From Armigeres subalbatus (taxonomy: Eukaryota > Arthropoda > Insecta > Diptera > Culicidae), in the NCBI RefSeq assembly GCF_024139115.2, contig NC_085140.1, positions 295,831,293-295,895,292 of the forward strand: a DNA stretch of 64,000 nt. Reading direction: 5' to 3'. Positions 1 to 11,386 of this stretch are shown in pieces (position 1 is the stretch's first letter; each line of letters opens with the position of its first letter). Made by a program: the position numbers and the translations under genes. Below the pieces are notes generated by a model, which saw only the letters and a list, made by a program, of their open reading frames with translations, did not search any database and had not been told where the DNA came from.

Positions 1-29
1 CGACCAACAATTTAACTGAGTGATATCCT

Positions 30-206
30 GTGGTAAGACGCGCTGCTACTAAGCAAGACCATGCTGAGGGTGGCTGGGTTCGATTCCCGGTGCCGGTCTA
101 GGCAATTTTCGGATTGGAAATTGTCTCCACTTCCCTGGGCATAAAAGTATCATCGTGATAGCCTCATGATATACGAATGCAAAAATGGTAATTTGGCTTA
201 GAAACC
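30..206 (+). mobile_element. Feilai-like tRNA-related SINE, 3'-truncated
   Basis: The tRNA-like head (B box GGGTTCGATTCCCGG near 75-90) is followed by the body ending ...GCAAAAATGGTAA...GGCTTAGAAAC, the same sequence as the fuller copy at 6284-6554. I recognise it as the Feilai-type SINE of Aedes from memory; a database match was not made. The copy stops inside its body and abuts a LINE reverse-transcriptase remnant, so it either inserted into the LINE or marks a deletion junction. Confidence 0.75.
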
Positions 207-214
207 AAACAGTT

Positions 215-790
215 GATTTTTTTTTTTTGCAAAATGCAAAGTTCACATCACATGTAACATTAAAAGAAGATGATGTGCAGTCGCCGAGCTTAACCTGCGT
301 AATCCCACCAGTAAAGTATGGCTCAATCCATTTCAGGAAGTTTCCATTGAATTCTAGGCGGGAGAGTTTAGCTACTGCAATTTTATGGTTTATTTTATCA
401 AAAGCAGCTGAGAAGTCCGTGTAGATAGCTACCACGCTCCATTCTCTAGATTATTGAGGTTGTGCAGAGAACCATATTAGTTGAAGTTGAACGTTTCGGT
501 GGGAAGCCGTGTGGAGTTTCCAAAATATAACTGGAGCAATGGTGCGTGATGATATGGCGGACAAGTAGCTCAAACAGCTTATAAGTTGCGATCCCACGGT
601 AGTTGGAAGCCAATTTTTCAAACACCGGAAATACAAATGATTTTTTTTTCCAACATACTGGAAAAATAACACTTAAAAGTGACAGTTAGAGGATAAGCGA
701 TGGATGACATACATTTTTTTAAAAAATCAGTGATGAAATTCCGCTTGGACCTAAGTTTGTGAAAGATTTTAATTTTTTGCAGGCCGTTAC
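215..790 (-). pseudogene. Non-LTR retrotransposon reverse transcriptase fragment
   Basis: Read on the minus strand, three frames together give the order of a LINE reverse transcriptase: LGPSGI near 735-760, then SNYRGIA near 600 to 575, then the catalytic block YTDFSAAFDKINHKIAVAKL near 430-370 and a following GDCTSSSF stretch. At least two frameshifts separate these blocks, so no protein can be made. The part from the YADD motif onward is missing where the SINE begins. The family is a jockey/I-like LINE; the clade cannot be fixed from this fragment. Confidence 0.75.
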
Positions 791-799
791 TACTTGCTC

Positions 800-920
800 A
801 GTGCAGACCTGTGCGCCGCCGCGCCACGCCGCCGCCGCCGCCACTAATTGACGTACGCCGACGCCGGTCATGGTGTCGGCGGCGCGCCATACGCCGGTTG
901 GCTCCACGCCGCCGAATTTC
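800..920. repeat. GCC-rich dispersed repeat
   Basis: A short stretch very rich in GCC/CGG trinucleotides stands out in AT-rich surroundings. A related stretch lies at 4966-5050, and both carry ACCTGTGCGCCG, in opposite orientations, so this is a dispersed family rather than only a local microsatellite. The short frames here are translations of the repeat. Confidence 0.5.
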
Positions 921-1304
921 GTATTTCATGCCGATGTTTGACCAACACAAAAATCACATAGGGAACCAAGGGAACCTATCAAGCATTAATTAAATAGCTA
1001 TTTTACCTTTAGCAGATTTGTTTACTTTTATCCCTGTCACTTTAACTCGGTTTGGCGTGTTCAGGTCATCCAAAAACTTCTTGGCTACAGATCAACAAAT
1101 CAATGAGCGTTTCGATGGACTTCTAATCTTATATGTAACTTCATGTGGAATAACCTCATTCAGGTCGCATTGGGTGGTTCATCATCTTTTTAAATGTTTG
1201 AATGTCACATATCTTAATAGGTCCAGTGCTTACAAACGCGGCTACAAATCAACACCATAATAAATGTTGGATTTGGATTCTTAGTCTCGTAGGATTGTTT
1301 TAGG
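921..1304. other. Unassigned AT-rich sequence
   Basis: I see no coding motif, inverted repeat or known element. The open frame at 1018-1260 has no recognisable family signature and is treated as chance. Confidence 0.3.
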
Positions 1305-1372
1305 TTCCCTGGGCATGGAGTATCATTGTGTTAGCCTCATGATATGCGAATGCAAAACTGATCTTTTGGCTT
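1305..1372 (+). mobile_element. Feilai-like SINE fragment
   Basis: The sequence TTCCCTGGGCATGGAGTATC followed by GTTAGCCTCATGATATGCGA matches the central body of the SINE copies at 30-206 and 6284-6554. Both the tRNA head and the 3' end are absent. Confidence 0.65.
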
Positions 1373-1684
1373 CTGGAGCTGGAGCACGATGGGGCACGTG
1401 ACCCACCAAATTAAACATTTCCTTCACTCTTTTTTGTAATTGCTAGAATTGTTCTGAAAAAAAATGTTTCAATTTATTTCGATAAACAATTCCCAAAGAA
1501 ATTTCTTGGTTTTAATCTTGCGTTTATTTGGCTCAATTGCCATTTGGTGTTACGGAGCCGGATTTTTTTTTGTACAACTTATTTTACTATTCCTGCTAAT
1601 CTTCTTAAAACTAGAGTTAGTTTGGGTAACCGACGTACACGCGGCTGACTAGAGATTAGGGATTACAAATACTATTTATTGTTT

Positions 1685-2075
1685 TTCTTGAAAGTTCTGA
1701 AGGAATATCTGAAAAAAATTCTTAGAGCCTTGAGGAATTTCTGGATTGATCTCCGTGGTAATTTCTGGAGGATTATCTGAAGGAATCTCTGGAAAAAAAA
1801 AATCTGAAGGATTCTTTGAGGAATGTCCAAAGAATTTTTTTAAGAAATTTAATAATGTCGGTAATTCCTTTAGGAGTCCTTTGGAAATTGCTCTAGAAAT
1901 TCGTATGAAGATATCTGAAAATTCGTCCTAGAGTTTTGGAAGGAAATGGCGTTGGAAATTCCGAAAGAATCACTAGATTAATTTCCGAGGGAATAGAATG
2001 TCTTATGGAATACCTGGAAAAATTCCAGTGGAGTTGTTGAAATAATGTCCAAAGGAATTTTGTAGAAATTTTTAA
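1685..2075. repeat. Degenerate GAATT-rich satellite
   Basis: A run of imperfect units around GGAATTTCTGGAGGAAT and GAAGGAATTTC with a loose 15-30 bp spacing. The same low-complexity family recurs at 2405-2560, 3320-4182, 51600-52634, 53097-53245 and 60770-61450. It has no fixed period over long distances and its open frames are by-products. Confidence 0.6.
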
Positions 2076-2404
2076 AAGTATGTATGTGTTTATGTTGGTA
2101 TCCATCACTCTGGCTTGAGTCTTGCTCTGCATGCGGCTCCACCCAATAGTACAATCGAATTTAATTACCATTCTGCTTCTAATGCACTTCTGTGTAAAGG
2201 AGGTGGAGGTGGCGGACCCGTAAGCAGAGACACTTACGCGAAGCCCACGGGATAGAAAGAATATCCTTTCAGCAATGTAATCAAACAGACTAATAAATAG
2301 ATTCGCAATCTTTTTTGAGCTTTCCGAAGGACGGCTTCTTTGAGGGTCACGTCGAATCCATTACAACTGTGGGGAAGTGTACCCATCTACATGAGTAGAA
2401 ATTA

Positions 2405-2560
2405 TGTATTCCAAAAAATAATTTCTGAAGGAATTCCTGATGGAATGGTCAGTATGAATCTTATAAGATTTTTTGAAGGACTTTCAAGAAGAATTTCTCA
2501 AGAAATTTCTTAAGGTCCTTAGAAGTTCCGAAGCAATTCGTGAGGGAATTTCAAAGAAAA
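2405..2560. repeat. Degenerate GAATT-rich satellite
   Basis: Short continuation of the family described at 1685-2075, with units such as GAAGGAATTCCTGATGGAAT and AGAAATTTCTTAAGG. Confidence 0.55.
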
Positions 2561-2589
2561 GCCTGGTTTCATTTGTGGAGATTTTTTTA

Positions 2590-3295
2590 AATGTTGATGT
2601 AACACTTTCGACTGTTGTGCTCAATTTTGTTTGACTATTATCGGCTTTTTCAGTCATATAAAGCAGCTGAAACGTTGATGCGTCTATTTCTCGACGTTTC
2701 GGTGTATATTTCACCTTCTTCAGGGACTTAGAGCCTACTTTTTGTTATATATGTGTAACGACATAGCGTTGTCAATTAAACAGGTAGATGCGACATCACT
2801 AGTGCGCGGGCGATAAATTCAGAGAAGCTTTTATCGCTGGTGTAGGTGGGAAATAGCTTGAAACATTTCAGAAGCCACAGTGAAGTGCGAAAAAAAATAG
2901 ATTTGTGAACCTTAGTGGAACGCCATTGTTAATTGACAACGTTATGTCATACAAATACAGGTAGTAAACTATAGAGGACGGTTGTCGCTGAGGTTGCCTT
3001 TCTCGTTCTCAAACATGTTGGGTACATATCTGTCAAACCGTACTGAGTTTTTCTTTGTTGACATTTAGCACCCTTCCACCATTAGCAAAAGTTGTTTCGC
3101 CAGTGACGACAGCGACAGTCTTCCTCTATAGTTTATTAGTTCTATTATCATACAGGGCACAAACATACCCAACAAAACCTCTAAATCGCTGAAGAAAGTG
3201 AAATATACACCAAAATGTCGGAAAACAGACGCAACAACGTTTATAAGAAAGGTAGAGCCGATAATAGTCCAACAAAATTTATTATAGAGGTTTTC
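2590..3295. mobile_element. Imperfect inverted-repeat (foldback) element
   Basis: The left arm (about 2595-2780) contains TTGACTATTATCGGCT, CGACGTTTCGGTGTATATTT and CACCTTCTTCAGGGA. The right arm (about 3090-3290), read on the minus strand, contains TTGGACTATTATCGGCT, CGACATTTTGGTGTATATTT and CACTTTCTTCAGCGA. A further inner pair based on AAACTATAGAGGA with GTCGCTG lies at 2967 (+) and 3131 (-). No clean target duplication was seen. It is best read as a decayed foldback transposon. Confidence 0.5.
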
Positions 3296-3319
3296 AGCCC
3301 TTGACCGGTTCACCTCTTT

Positions 3320-4182
3320 AAATTCATTTAAAAATTCTGTTAGAAAATCTTTTCAGGTTCTCTTTCGGTTATTCCTTCAAGAATTGAGTCAAAAATTCCT
3401 CCAGGAGGTAATTTTTTTCAGAAATTCCTCCAGGAGGTCCTTAGGAAATTCCTTCAATAAACCATACAAAATTGATACAGGAATAATTCCGGAAAGAATT
3501 CTAATTTGGAGGAATTTTCGAAGAAATTTCCTAGGGTATTTGAGTGTTAAACTTATTTTCAATAAAAAAAAAACACTTTAACAACGGTTCAAAAAATTAA
3601 AGGAATTTACAAACGAAATTTCCGAAGATTTCCCAAAAGAATTTCTGAAGATATTTCCGAAAGAATTCTTAAAGGAATTTCAAAAGAAATTTTCGAAGTT
3701 CTATCGGAATTTCTGGAAGAGTTGCTAAAGGAATTTCCAGAGGAATGTCCGAAGGAATTCCTATTATAGGAATTATAGGAATCCTATAGGAAATTCAGAA
3801 AGAATTCCTGGAGAAAGTTCTAAATAATTTCCAGAGGGAAATTTCGAAAGAATACCAAAAATATCTTCTTAGAGTTTCCGAAGAAATTTTTTAAGGAATT
3901 ACTGGAAGAATTTCTATTAAAAATTCCTAAAAGAAATTCTTAAAGGAATAAAAAAAACTAAATCAAATTCCGAAGGATTTCTCCTAAAAGTATTCCCGTA
4001 GGTATTCCGATAGAAATTCATGAAGGAACTTTTGGAGAAATTTTGAAGCAATATTCAAATAAATTTTCAAGGGAATTCTTGGGGAGAATGTTCTGAAAGA
4101 ATTGATAGGCTGAGTAGTTTTCCGAATTTCTTCTTCGAATTTTCTGAGAAATATCTTAAGGAATTTCCAAACGAGTTTCTGG
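3320..4182. repeat. Degenerate GAATT-rich satellite
   Basis: Nearly 0.9 kb of units such as TTCCTCCAGGAGG, GAAGGAATTCCT and AATTTCCGAAGA, mostly without gene-like content. It ends exactly at the 27-bp duplication flanking the LINE insertion at 4210-4740, so it is the insertion target. Confidence 0.6.
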
Positions 4183-4767
4183 ACTTATATCTGAAGTACT
4201 TTCCAGTGACCCCCCGTAACGCTGGGTAGACACCTTTGCGTGGTGTGTTATGGTGTAAGATCTACCACGGTCACATTGCCAGCTACAGGCAAGTCCTGAC
4301 CCAACGAATACCTTCCCCAATATCCAACTCCGTAGTACTTATGAGGGTGTCGCTGAGTCGGGGGCCTCTCGTTAACCCTTAAATGCGCAATGTTGTTTTA
4401 AAACAACAAACTGAAAATACGTTCAATGTTAATAATTTTAATGGTAGTTTACGCTAAAAATACTTTCGACGATTTCAGAAAAAATCGCCTTGCGCCTTTA
4501 AGGGTTAAGTAAGTACTACATCAACACTTCCCTCCCCTCCCAAGTTACAGTGAAGATGGGCGTGGCCAGGAGTAGTAATTCTCATGCTTTTGTGATTTTT
4601 ATTCTAGATTGAAATCAAGGACAACACTTACCTTGATTTCTGATAGCAATCGGAATAAGAATTTCAAAAGAAAAACATGAGTATCACTAGTGTCCAATCT
4701 ACGAAGTACACCGTAACTATGCTATGCTATGCTATGCTATACTTATATCTGAAGTACTTTCTAGTGA
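4183..4767 (+). mobile_element. 5'-truncated LINE 3' end with 27-bp target duplication
   Basis: The element body (4210-4740) ends in a pentanucleotide tail of repeated CTATG (about 4716-4740). It is flanked by 27-bp direct copies starting ACTTATATCTGAAGTACTTT (4183-4209 and 4741-4767) that differ at one position. A tandem-repeat tail plus a long target duplication is the signature of target-primed reverse transcription. No coding sequence remains, only 3' untranslated sequence. The style suggests an LOA/I-type LINE of mosquitoes, but that is from memory. It carries a nested MITE at 4376-4504. Confidence 0.7.
4376..4504. mobile_element. piggyBac-type MITE with TTAA duplication
   Basis: A 129-bp element flanked by TTAA on both sides (4372-4375 and 4505-4508). 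The ends are CCCTTAAATGCGCA and TGCGCCTTTAAGGG, near-perfect terminal inverted repeats of about 14 bp. TTAA duplication and CCC termini are typical of piggyBac-like elements. An inner palindrome GTTGTTTTAAAACAAC follows the left end. It sits inside the LINE tail at 4210-4740 and is therefore younger than it. Confidence 0.75.
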
Positions 4768-4965
4768 ACTTATGTGCTGTGATGCGGCGATATCCTAGTG
4801 GAGGGTGTAATGAAAAGTTTTGCTGTGGAGATACAAGCTATAGCTATTAGCATGTTCACCCTATCAGTCTGTCTGTAGCTAGCGATTGTAAAAAAAACCC
4901 TAAAATTCAATAAAAGCATGATAAGCCTTGCTACGTGATTTTTTTTCTCATCTTAAAATTATTCA

Positions 4966-5050
4966 CGCCGATTCACGCCGCCGCCGCCGCCGGTGTGAAA
5001 ATGGCCTTACGCCGCCGCCGTTTTCAAATACTTCGGCGCACAGGTAGTCA
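4966..5050. repeat. GCC-rich dispersed repeat, second copy
   Basis: GCCGCCGCCGCCGGTGTG and a second GCC block around 5011-5022, then CTTCGGCGCACAGGT, which is the reverse complement of a motif in the copy at 800-920. Confidence 0.5.
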
Positions 5051-6283
5051 GTGGTAATTGACGGAAACGGAAAATTAATTTTAATAACGCGCTTTTGCAA
5101 TGACTAACAGCATGCGAGGAATGTGACTAGAGTGTTACTTCCAAGAATCAGCTTTCGATAACTTTCCACAGAATAACTGTGATTCTGTGACTGTGATTCT
5201 TTTTAGATATTTCCTATTCGGGTTACTTTCACTTTCTTCTTGTCCCACAAAACTGCAACAGACGCCATCGTTGATTGTCAGCAGCAACCACAGGACTGAT
5301 ACCTCCGATGCTGATGGGATTCCGTTGCGGCCGTTACTGGCGCCTTCGGTGCAATATTGCTGTGTTCGCTTTCCGCGAAATCGGAAGTGTTTTAATTGTT
5401 GGAAGTGTTGTTTCTTGTCGAAACTGAGAATTGTAGCCAAACCTGAAAGTTGCTCAATATTGATGTCTGTGCTTGCGATGCACTCACGGGCTTTATTGGT
5501 TTACCTATTTATAAACTTTTTAACAATAATCGATGATATATAATTGAAATTCAATGTTTTAAGAAGGCTATATAGCAGCGTTGATTCTTCCTTGATCGAG
5601 TGATAAAAAACGTGAAAACCGACCGAGAAACGGCTGAGATAGATATTAACGTTCAAAGTCTATCATATTTTCGTGACGCTAATCGTTTTTCGCATTCGCA
5701 TAGTGTACCCCTGGGTGATGCGAATAGAATCGATTTGGTTGTCAAACTGAAGCCAAAATTTTGTGTTGGACCGGAGCCAAATATTGAAAATTGTGGTTTG
5801 CATTTGTTTCAGATCTTATATTGAGAAGTATTGTTATTATTTGAGAAAAAAATAAAAATAAACTTAGTTTCAGTTTTGAATTCTTTGTAACAAATATTTT
5901 CACATTATATTTCGATTGGTAAATAAGTGGGAGTGCACTTAAAAAGCACTCGTTGCGAAATTTCAGCTGATTGGAGCAGGAATGCATGTATACCGTACAG
6001 TCATGTAGAGTCTTGCGCATTTGTGCACCCTCATGTAGCATGGAAAGAGAAATTCGAAGATCGGGAAATGTTTGACAGCGAAGTAACTGCAAAATAATTT
6101 TGCTCATGGAAATGATTTCAAAATATCTCTCTTATCGCTTGAGAGCACAAAAGCGGCTCTATCCGCAGCACCCGGTATATAACACACACACGTAGTCCTA
6201 CGCCAAAACGGTACTTCAATACATCGCGATTTACCTAAATTACGTTTATCCTTTCTATTCGTTTTATCTTTATGAATTCAATT
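5051..6283. other. Unassigned sequence
   Basis: Open frames at 5187-5543 (+), 5135-5440 (-), 5600-5824 (+) and 5742-6107 (-) exist, but none shows a family motif, signal peptide or convincing exon boundaries, and they overlap on opposite strands. I cannot assign a function or an element. Confidence 0.3.
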
Positions 6284-6554
6284 TCTACTTCTTATTGGCC
6301 TTACATCTCACACTGGGACAGAGCCGCCTCGCAGCTTAGTGTTCATTAAGCACTTCCACAGTTTCTAAGCCAAGTTACCATTTTTGCATTCGTATAACAT
6401 GAGGCTAACACGATGATACTTTTATGCCCAGGGAAGTCGAGACAATTTCCAATCCGAAAACTGTCTAGACCGGCACCGGGAATCGAACCCAGCCACCCTC
6501 AGTATGTTCTTGTTTTGTAGCCGCGCGTCTTACCGCACGGCTAAAAAGGGCCCC
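6284..6554 (-). mobile_element. Feilai-like SINE, near full length
   Basis: On the minus strand it begins GGGGCCC...TTAGCCGTGCGGTAAGACG and carries a B box GGGTTCGATTCCCGG. It runs through the shared body (GTTAGCCTCATG...GCAAAAATGGTAAC) and the GCGAGGCGGCTCTGTCCCAG block, then ends CCAATAAGAAG. This is the most complete of four copies in the window. RNA polymerase III boxes are recognisable. No exact target duplication was seen. Confidence 0.85.
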
Positions 6555-9500
6555 TATTCAACTACGTATATCAAAATAATGTTCGTTTCGATTCAATAAT
6601 CAATCTAATCAAAATACAATTGTGAATTCTATGAGTAATATTGGAAATATGTTATTCACCTTAATGATGCCAAACGCCGCCAATTGAAATCACGAAGAAT
6701 CTGAATACCGCAGAGCAAAAGTTCCCAAGCTTATTAGTTGAACACGTTATTGTGCGCGCTCTATTTGTATGCCTACTTATAGGCAGAGAGTCGCTTGTCA
6801 AATGCGAACATAACTGAACTGTTCGTAGGTGCCCCATAATGCATTAAATTCCCAGTAATTCAGCGGTTGTAAAACTTTCATCACGCTGTCGAACACTGCA
6901 TCCCCAGTAGCTGGCAGCCAGGTATGATCGTTCTCTTCTCTTGATGAGCGAACCAGATCAGAGCAGTAACGTGTTGAAAGAACTAGAAATTGGCTGCTCA
7001 TACGATAATAATACTGTGATGACCCAATTTGATCACGTTTTCAACCCAATTTTGTCATAATGGAAGATATCATAATTTCAACCGTTGTTTGGAAATAATA
7101 CTGATCATTTGAGAATGTATCAGATGCAGCTATGTAGTTGAAATTGAACTGAAATATACAATTGCGGCAATAGCCTGCCAATACCCTATTATGAATCATC
7201 CTTGTCCGAAAATGCTTTTGGAAGTCTGTATGGCAACATAATGCGTATAAAGTTCATAATATTTGCATTTACCAAGCTTTGAAAATGAAACTGAAAAATG
7301 CTCCAATTTTATCACTTATGTCTCTATTAATTCACCCAAAAATCCCCCAATGGCTGTAGAAAACGGGATACTGAAGTTTAGTTAAAATCTTCGGTAACAA
7401 ATCTGTTTCTTGTTCGTGAGGCAATGTTTAGCAGGTTAAAAGCAGTCATTCCATGAGAAAAAGAACTGTCGATAAAAACATGTTTTTTTCAAACTCATTT
7501 TAACTCAGTGGAGATTTTTTTGTTTATTGAATATATTTGACTTTGGTTTTGGTCTCGTTATAGACAAACGGGTGATAAATAAACCGCATTATTTTAAGAA
7601 TATGTACAACTACGAGATATATTTTTTGGAATTAAACAATAGTTTTGTTGAAATTAGAAAAAACAATTCAATTGTATTGATCAGAAAGACACGACATTAC
7701 TATGCCCCTTTTAAGAAAGTCATCCCATTTGAAAAATATTAAAATCATGGAAATTATCACCCTAATAACAAAATATCAAGAAATATGACATTTTTCCAAA
7801 AGAAATATACATGATTCGAGTAAAATCGAAACATTGCTGTCATGGAATTCCTTAAATCAATGCCAACATTGAGTGCGTAAGTTTTATATTTGATTCGGAA
7901 ACAAAAAGTGACGTAACGGTTCTCAGGAAATGAATCTAATGATCAAAATGATGGTATGAATATTAAAATCAAGTGACGCAAAAGTCAGAACACACATCGT
8001 TGATCACATATCGAAACCGTGGAGTGATTTCCCTAAGAAACAACAGAGGAATGCGTATTCAGGTCATAATCCGAGCGGAGTGATTCACACTCTTTGTTAA
8101 TGGTTTCCATGTCCATAACCACCCCCAATTGCGCGGATTTTATTGCTTTAAGTATTCATTTTATGGCTAACGTTTTCCGATAGTCAAGTAGCTGAAAGTT
8201 CCCTTTGTATGTAATTCAGCATAGCCAGAGATAACATTTGCACCCGAATGAATGTCAAGTGATTTACCTTGTCCCAGTGAATGCTTGATGCTGTTACAGC
8301 GTTGCCTCATCCCCGTCTGTAAAACTTGAGACTTTCCCACTCCACTTAGAGTGGCTCAAATGAATTCCGTCAACCACCGGACAACAACGCTACAAAATTT
8401 GCAATTTCATGACATCGGTAGTGCAAATTGAAAATCCCAACAATCGACGTGCCCGTTGCTGCCATTGCTGGTGTTGTTTTGCTAAATATTTTCCCAGCTA
8501 TGTGTTGATAAGTGGTTTGCCAAACAAACCTTAAATGTCGTTCGCTTTGATGTATTTATTCTGCCTGGCACTGATAAGTCAAAAATCGACGACTCGCACT
8601 TTCTTCCCTGCGAGGCCTTAGGTAACGCGATCCGGCCAGGCGGATATTAACGGTCAAAGGTGTGATCACTTGGTTCGGAGTTTCCGAAACTTTAATGGTT
8701 TCAGCGAGCATTGTTTGCGGGGTTTCTAGTCGAAGGTGAGTTGATTTCAGTCAATATTTGCATACATTCTGTCATTTTCAATGGAATTTTTCGATCGACA
8801 AAAGAATGGCAACAATTTTGTTGTGATACACAAAAGTGTGACACAATTGAGATCATCAAATTGTAACTACTTTGTGTTAGAAACCTTAATAACTTATTTT
8901 CATACATGAATTTTAACCTATATTTCAGGAAAAGATCTAAACCAATATGTTGAAACGCTTATTCAGTCACTGCTAATAAACATTCATAATATGGATTTCA
9001 TTTCAAGCATGATATTTTTTTATATCTATTAGATAGCCATTCTGCACAAGGCTGGCTCGTTTATAGTAGGTATTAAATAAATGTAACGTTCAATTGATTT
9101 TCCAGATATGTTACTGAAAAATCTCTTATTAACTTGGGTTTATCTATGATCCAGTTAGTTCCTTGAATTATTGAGAGTCATCTATCTAAAAGATTGCAGT
9201 TTTTTTTAATCAAATTTTAAAATATTCAAACAAATTGGTGGGCAAGGTCAATTGGATACTTAATGTTGATTAGTTTTAATCTGCAGTTTATTTTCACACT
9301 TGGTTGACCCTTCAACCTGGGTAGTTATAAGGCACTCGAGAGCTGGTGTGGCGATTTTTTTTGCGTTTTTCATTAAAGATTTTTTTTTTATTTCTTTTTA
9401 TCAAAACATTAGCGGAATCTCTTGAATTTCGTGCTTGATGCTTGAACAAGGTGCTTGATGAGATCCGGTTATACCAGTTTTGGTTTCGAGCCCCTTATTT

Positions 9501-9565
9501 TCTTGTTTGTTATTTTTTTTCTTCCAGCTGTAATAATTCTTTAAATCGCTTTTTCTCTTCTCTTT
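6555..9565. other. Unassigned AT-rich sequence
   Basis: About 3 kb with no recognisable coding domain, terminal inverted repeats or tandem arrays. The open frames at 6798-7001, 7527-7742 and 8701-8907 have no family signature. The part from about 8100 to 8700 is less AT-rich and non-repetitive and is listed separately. Confidence 0.3.
8450..8680. promoter_or_regulatory. Possible cis-regulatory island (GATA and HNF4-like motifs)
   Basis: Two TGATAAG motifs (8506-8512, 8572-8578) and a direct-repeat-1 nuclear-receptor motif GGTCAAAGGT (8652-8661) fall within 160 bp of non-repetitive sequence. GATA plus HNF4 sites are known in insect gut and fat-body enhancers. Motif matches alone are weak evidence, and no target gene is visible nearby. 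Confidence 0.2.
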
Positions 9566-9979
9566 CTTTTTTCCAGGGATTGAGCTTATCATTTCATTAT
9601 CATTTAGTATTCAGCCAATAACTTATTCCAGAGGAGGAATTCCAAAAAGTGTTGCATGGCGGACTTTTAGCACTGATTCCCCTCTACAACTTTGTCTAAG
9701 GGTACATTGTTCTATGTCTAATATTCACCGCGGGAAACGCTAGTATCATTTGATATACTAAATGATAATAACACTTATTATCATTTAGTATATTTAGTGA
9801 TCCTAGCGTTTCACGCTGTTAATATTAGACATAGAGCAATGTACCCTTAGACAAAGTTGTAGAGGGGAATCAGCGCTAAAAGTCCGCCATACAACACTTT
9901 TTGGAATTCCGCCTCTGGAATGAATTATTGGCTGATACTGAATGATAATGAAATGATAAGTTCAATCCCTGCTTTTTTC
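9566..9979. mobile_element. hAT-type 398-bp foldback MITE with 8-bp duplication
   Basis: The element (9574-9971) is an almost complete palindrome. The left arm begins CAGGGATTGAGCTTATCA and the right arm is its near-exact reverse complement; the arms of about 190 bp meet around ATAATAACACTTATTAT. It is flanked by perfect 8-bp copies of CTTTTTTC (9566-9573 and 9972-9979). CAGGG termini with 8-bp duplication are the hallmark of hAT elements. No transposase is encoded, so it is non-autonomous. The RNA would fold into a long hairpin. Confidence 0.85.
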
Positions 9980-10138
9980 TTTTCAATTGCTCTTTCTTTT
10001 TTTGTTCCGTTTCTAAGCTCTTGCAATTTTTGCTTCTTTCTCTTGTTTTCTTTTGATCATACCATTGTCGCCACCTGTTTACATCTTTAGTTTTATCTTT
10101 CACATTCGGCTAAATGAAATATATGAAATATATTTGAA

Positions 10139-10399
10139 ACTAGTCGACCCGGCAGACGTTGTCCTGCATAGTAGGCGAAAATGGCAATATGGACTACCCA
10201 AGCAAAGTTTCCATACGATTCTTAATTTTAGTTATTCACGGTTTGCTCAACTTTACTCGTAATTTTCCCGTTAGGAAATATCATATAAACCCGTCGGAAA
10301 CTATAACGAATGTTTCTGCTGAAGAAATGAAAAAATCCATTCAGCCGTTTTCGAGTTATGCGGATACGAACACAGACCATTTCATTTTTATATATAAGA
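10139..10399 (-). mobile_element. Non-autonomous Helitron-like element (261 bp)
   Basis: Read on the minus strand it starts TCTTATATATAAAAATGAAA and ends ...GCCGGGTCGACTAGT, with a short hairpin around GCAGGACAACGTCTGC just before the CTAGT end. It sits between A and T with no target duplication. TC start, CTRR-type end, 3' hairpin and A/T insertion are the Helitron hallmarks. A second copy of exactly the same length lies inverted at 11387-11647. Confidence 0.65.
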
Positions 10400-10974
10400 T
10401 ATATCTGCAAAATACGTTATTAACCTACTTTTGTTGGCATTTTGTTGTACATAAGGAACATACTTTTCTTGGTCGTAAATTGTTACAATAATACTTTGAA
10501 ATTGCTGAAGTGAACATCAAACCTTGTGCCTTGTTTTTGATCGACTTCGAATAGTTTAAGAGCGCCAGTTCATCCAACGAATCGTAATAAAAATGCTTTT
10601 TCCTGTTTAATATGAATTATGTCAGGTGATCTTCATTGAGTCCCTTTTCAATGTGGTACAATTTAATAAAGAAAATCATTCTGTCCAGGCTTATTGCCTT
10701 CTGTTCCGGTCACGATCAGATCAGATCAGTGGCGATCTCTCTTCGCTTGTGTGGTCGTGTTGGGATCTGACGACCAAACTGGCAAAACCTCACACAACCC
10801 TACTTCATTGAGCGCCGTTGCTGATGAAGCAAGTGTGTAGGAGCCGGACAATACTAAATACTCATCCTACTTGGTTGACATGTGTACAAAAATACATTTG
10901 AGAGAGTTAGTTCTGAAAATATATTGCGAGAGATCGGCTGGTACCTGGTGCTGGGAATTTGGTTTCATCAGTAC
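10400..10974. other. Unassigned sequence
   Basis: No recognisable coding or repeat structure apart from short GATC-rich text near 10710-10740. The open frame at 10626-10811 is not supported. Confidence 0.25.
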
Positions 10975-11125
10975 CCGCTAAGCTGCGGTGGACGACGGAG
11001 GTTCTTCGTAGCTTAGTAGGGAAAGCACCTGTCATGCGAACTGGGGTCGTGGGATCAAACCCCACCGAAGGGGCGGTTACCCTCCAATACCTTTTCCGAA
11101 CTAAATCTATCACATGTTGTACATA
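10975..11125 (+). mobile_element. tRNA-derived SINE-like fragment
   Basis: GTAGCTTAGTAGGGAAAGC resembles an A box and the tRNA 5' half, and GGTCGTGGGATCAAACCCC resembles a T-arm and B box, spaced as in a tRNA-Ala-like head. Stems are imperfect, so it is not a working tRNA gene. The downstream body to about 11125 is not otherwise recognised. It is unlike the Feilai-type head. Confidence 0.5.
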
Positions 11126-11386
11126 TGCATAATTAAGTTTCAGACATAGTAATTAATTTCCACTCCGGGTGGCTTAATACCCGGCATATAGGCAATTAAC
11201 TTTGAATGTACATAGAACTATCTTTTTTATTATCCATACATGCTCGATTCGTATTCGTCCACCTTAAAAACAAATCTGACAATTATTGTTTAAAATCTTG
11301 GCATATACAATTCTGTAAGCTTTTTATACTATTGTATTAAAATAAAATCTAGTGTATTAAAATAATACAAATCTGTATATTTTCAA

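Noticed and set aside
5187..5543. A 118-codon frame with a hydrophobic start
   Set aside because: Overlaps a 101-codon frame on the other strand, no recognised domain and a cysteine-rich but unpatterned middle.
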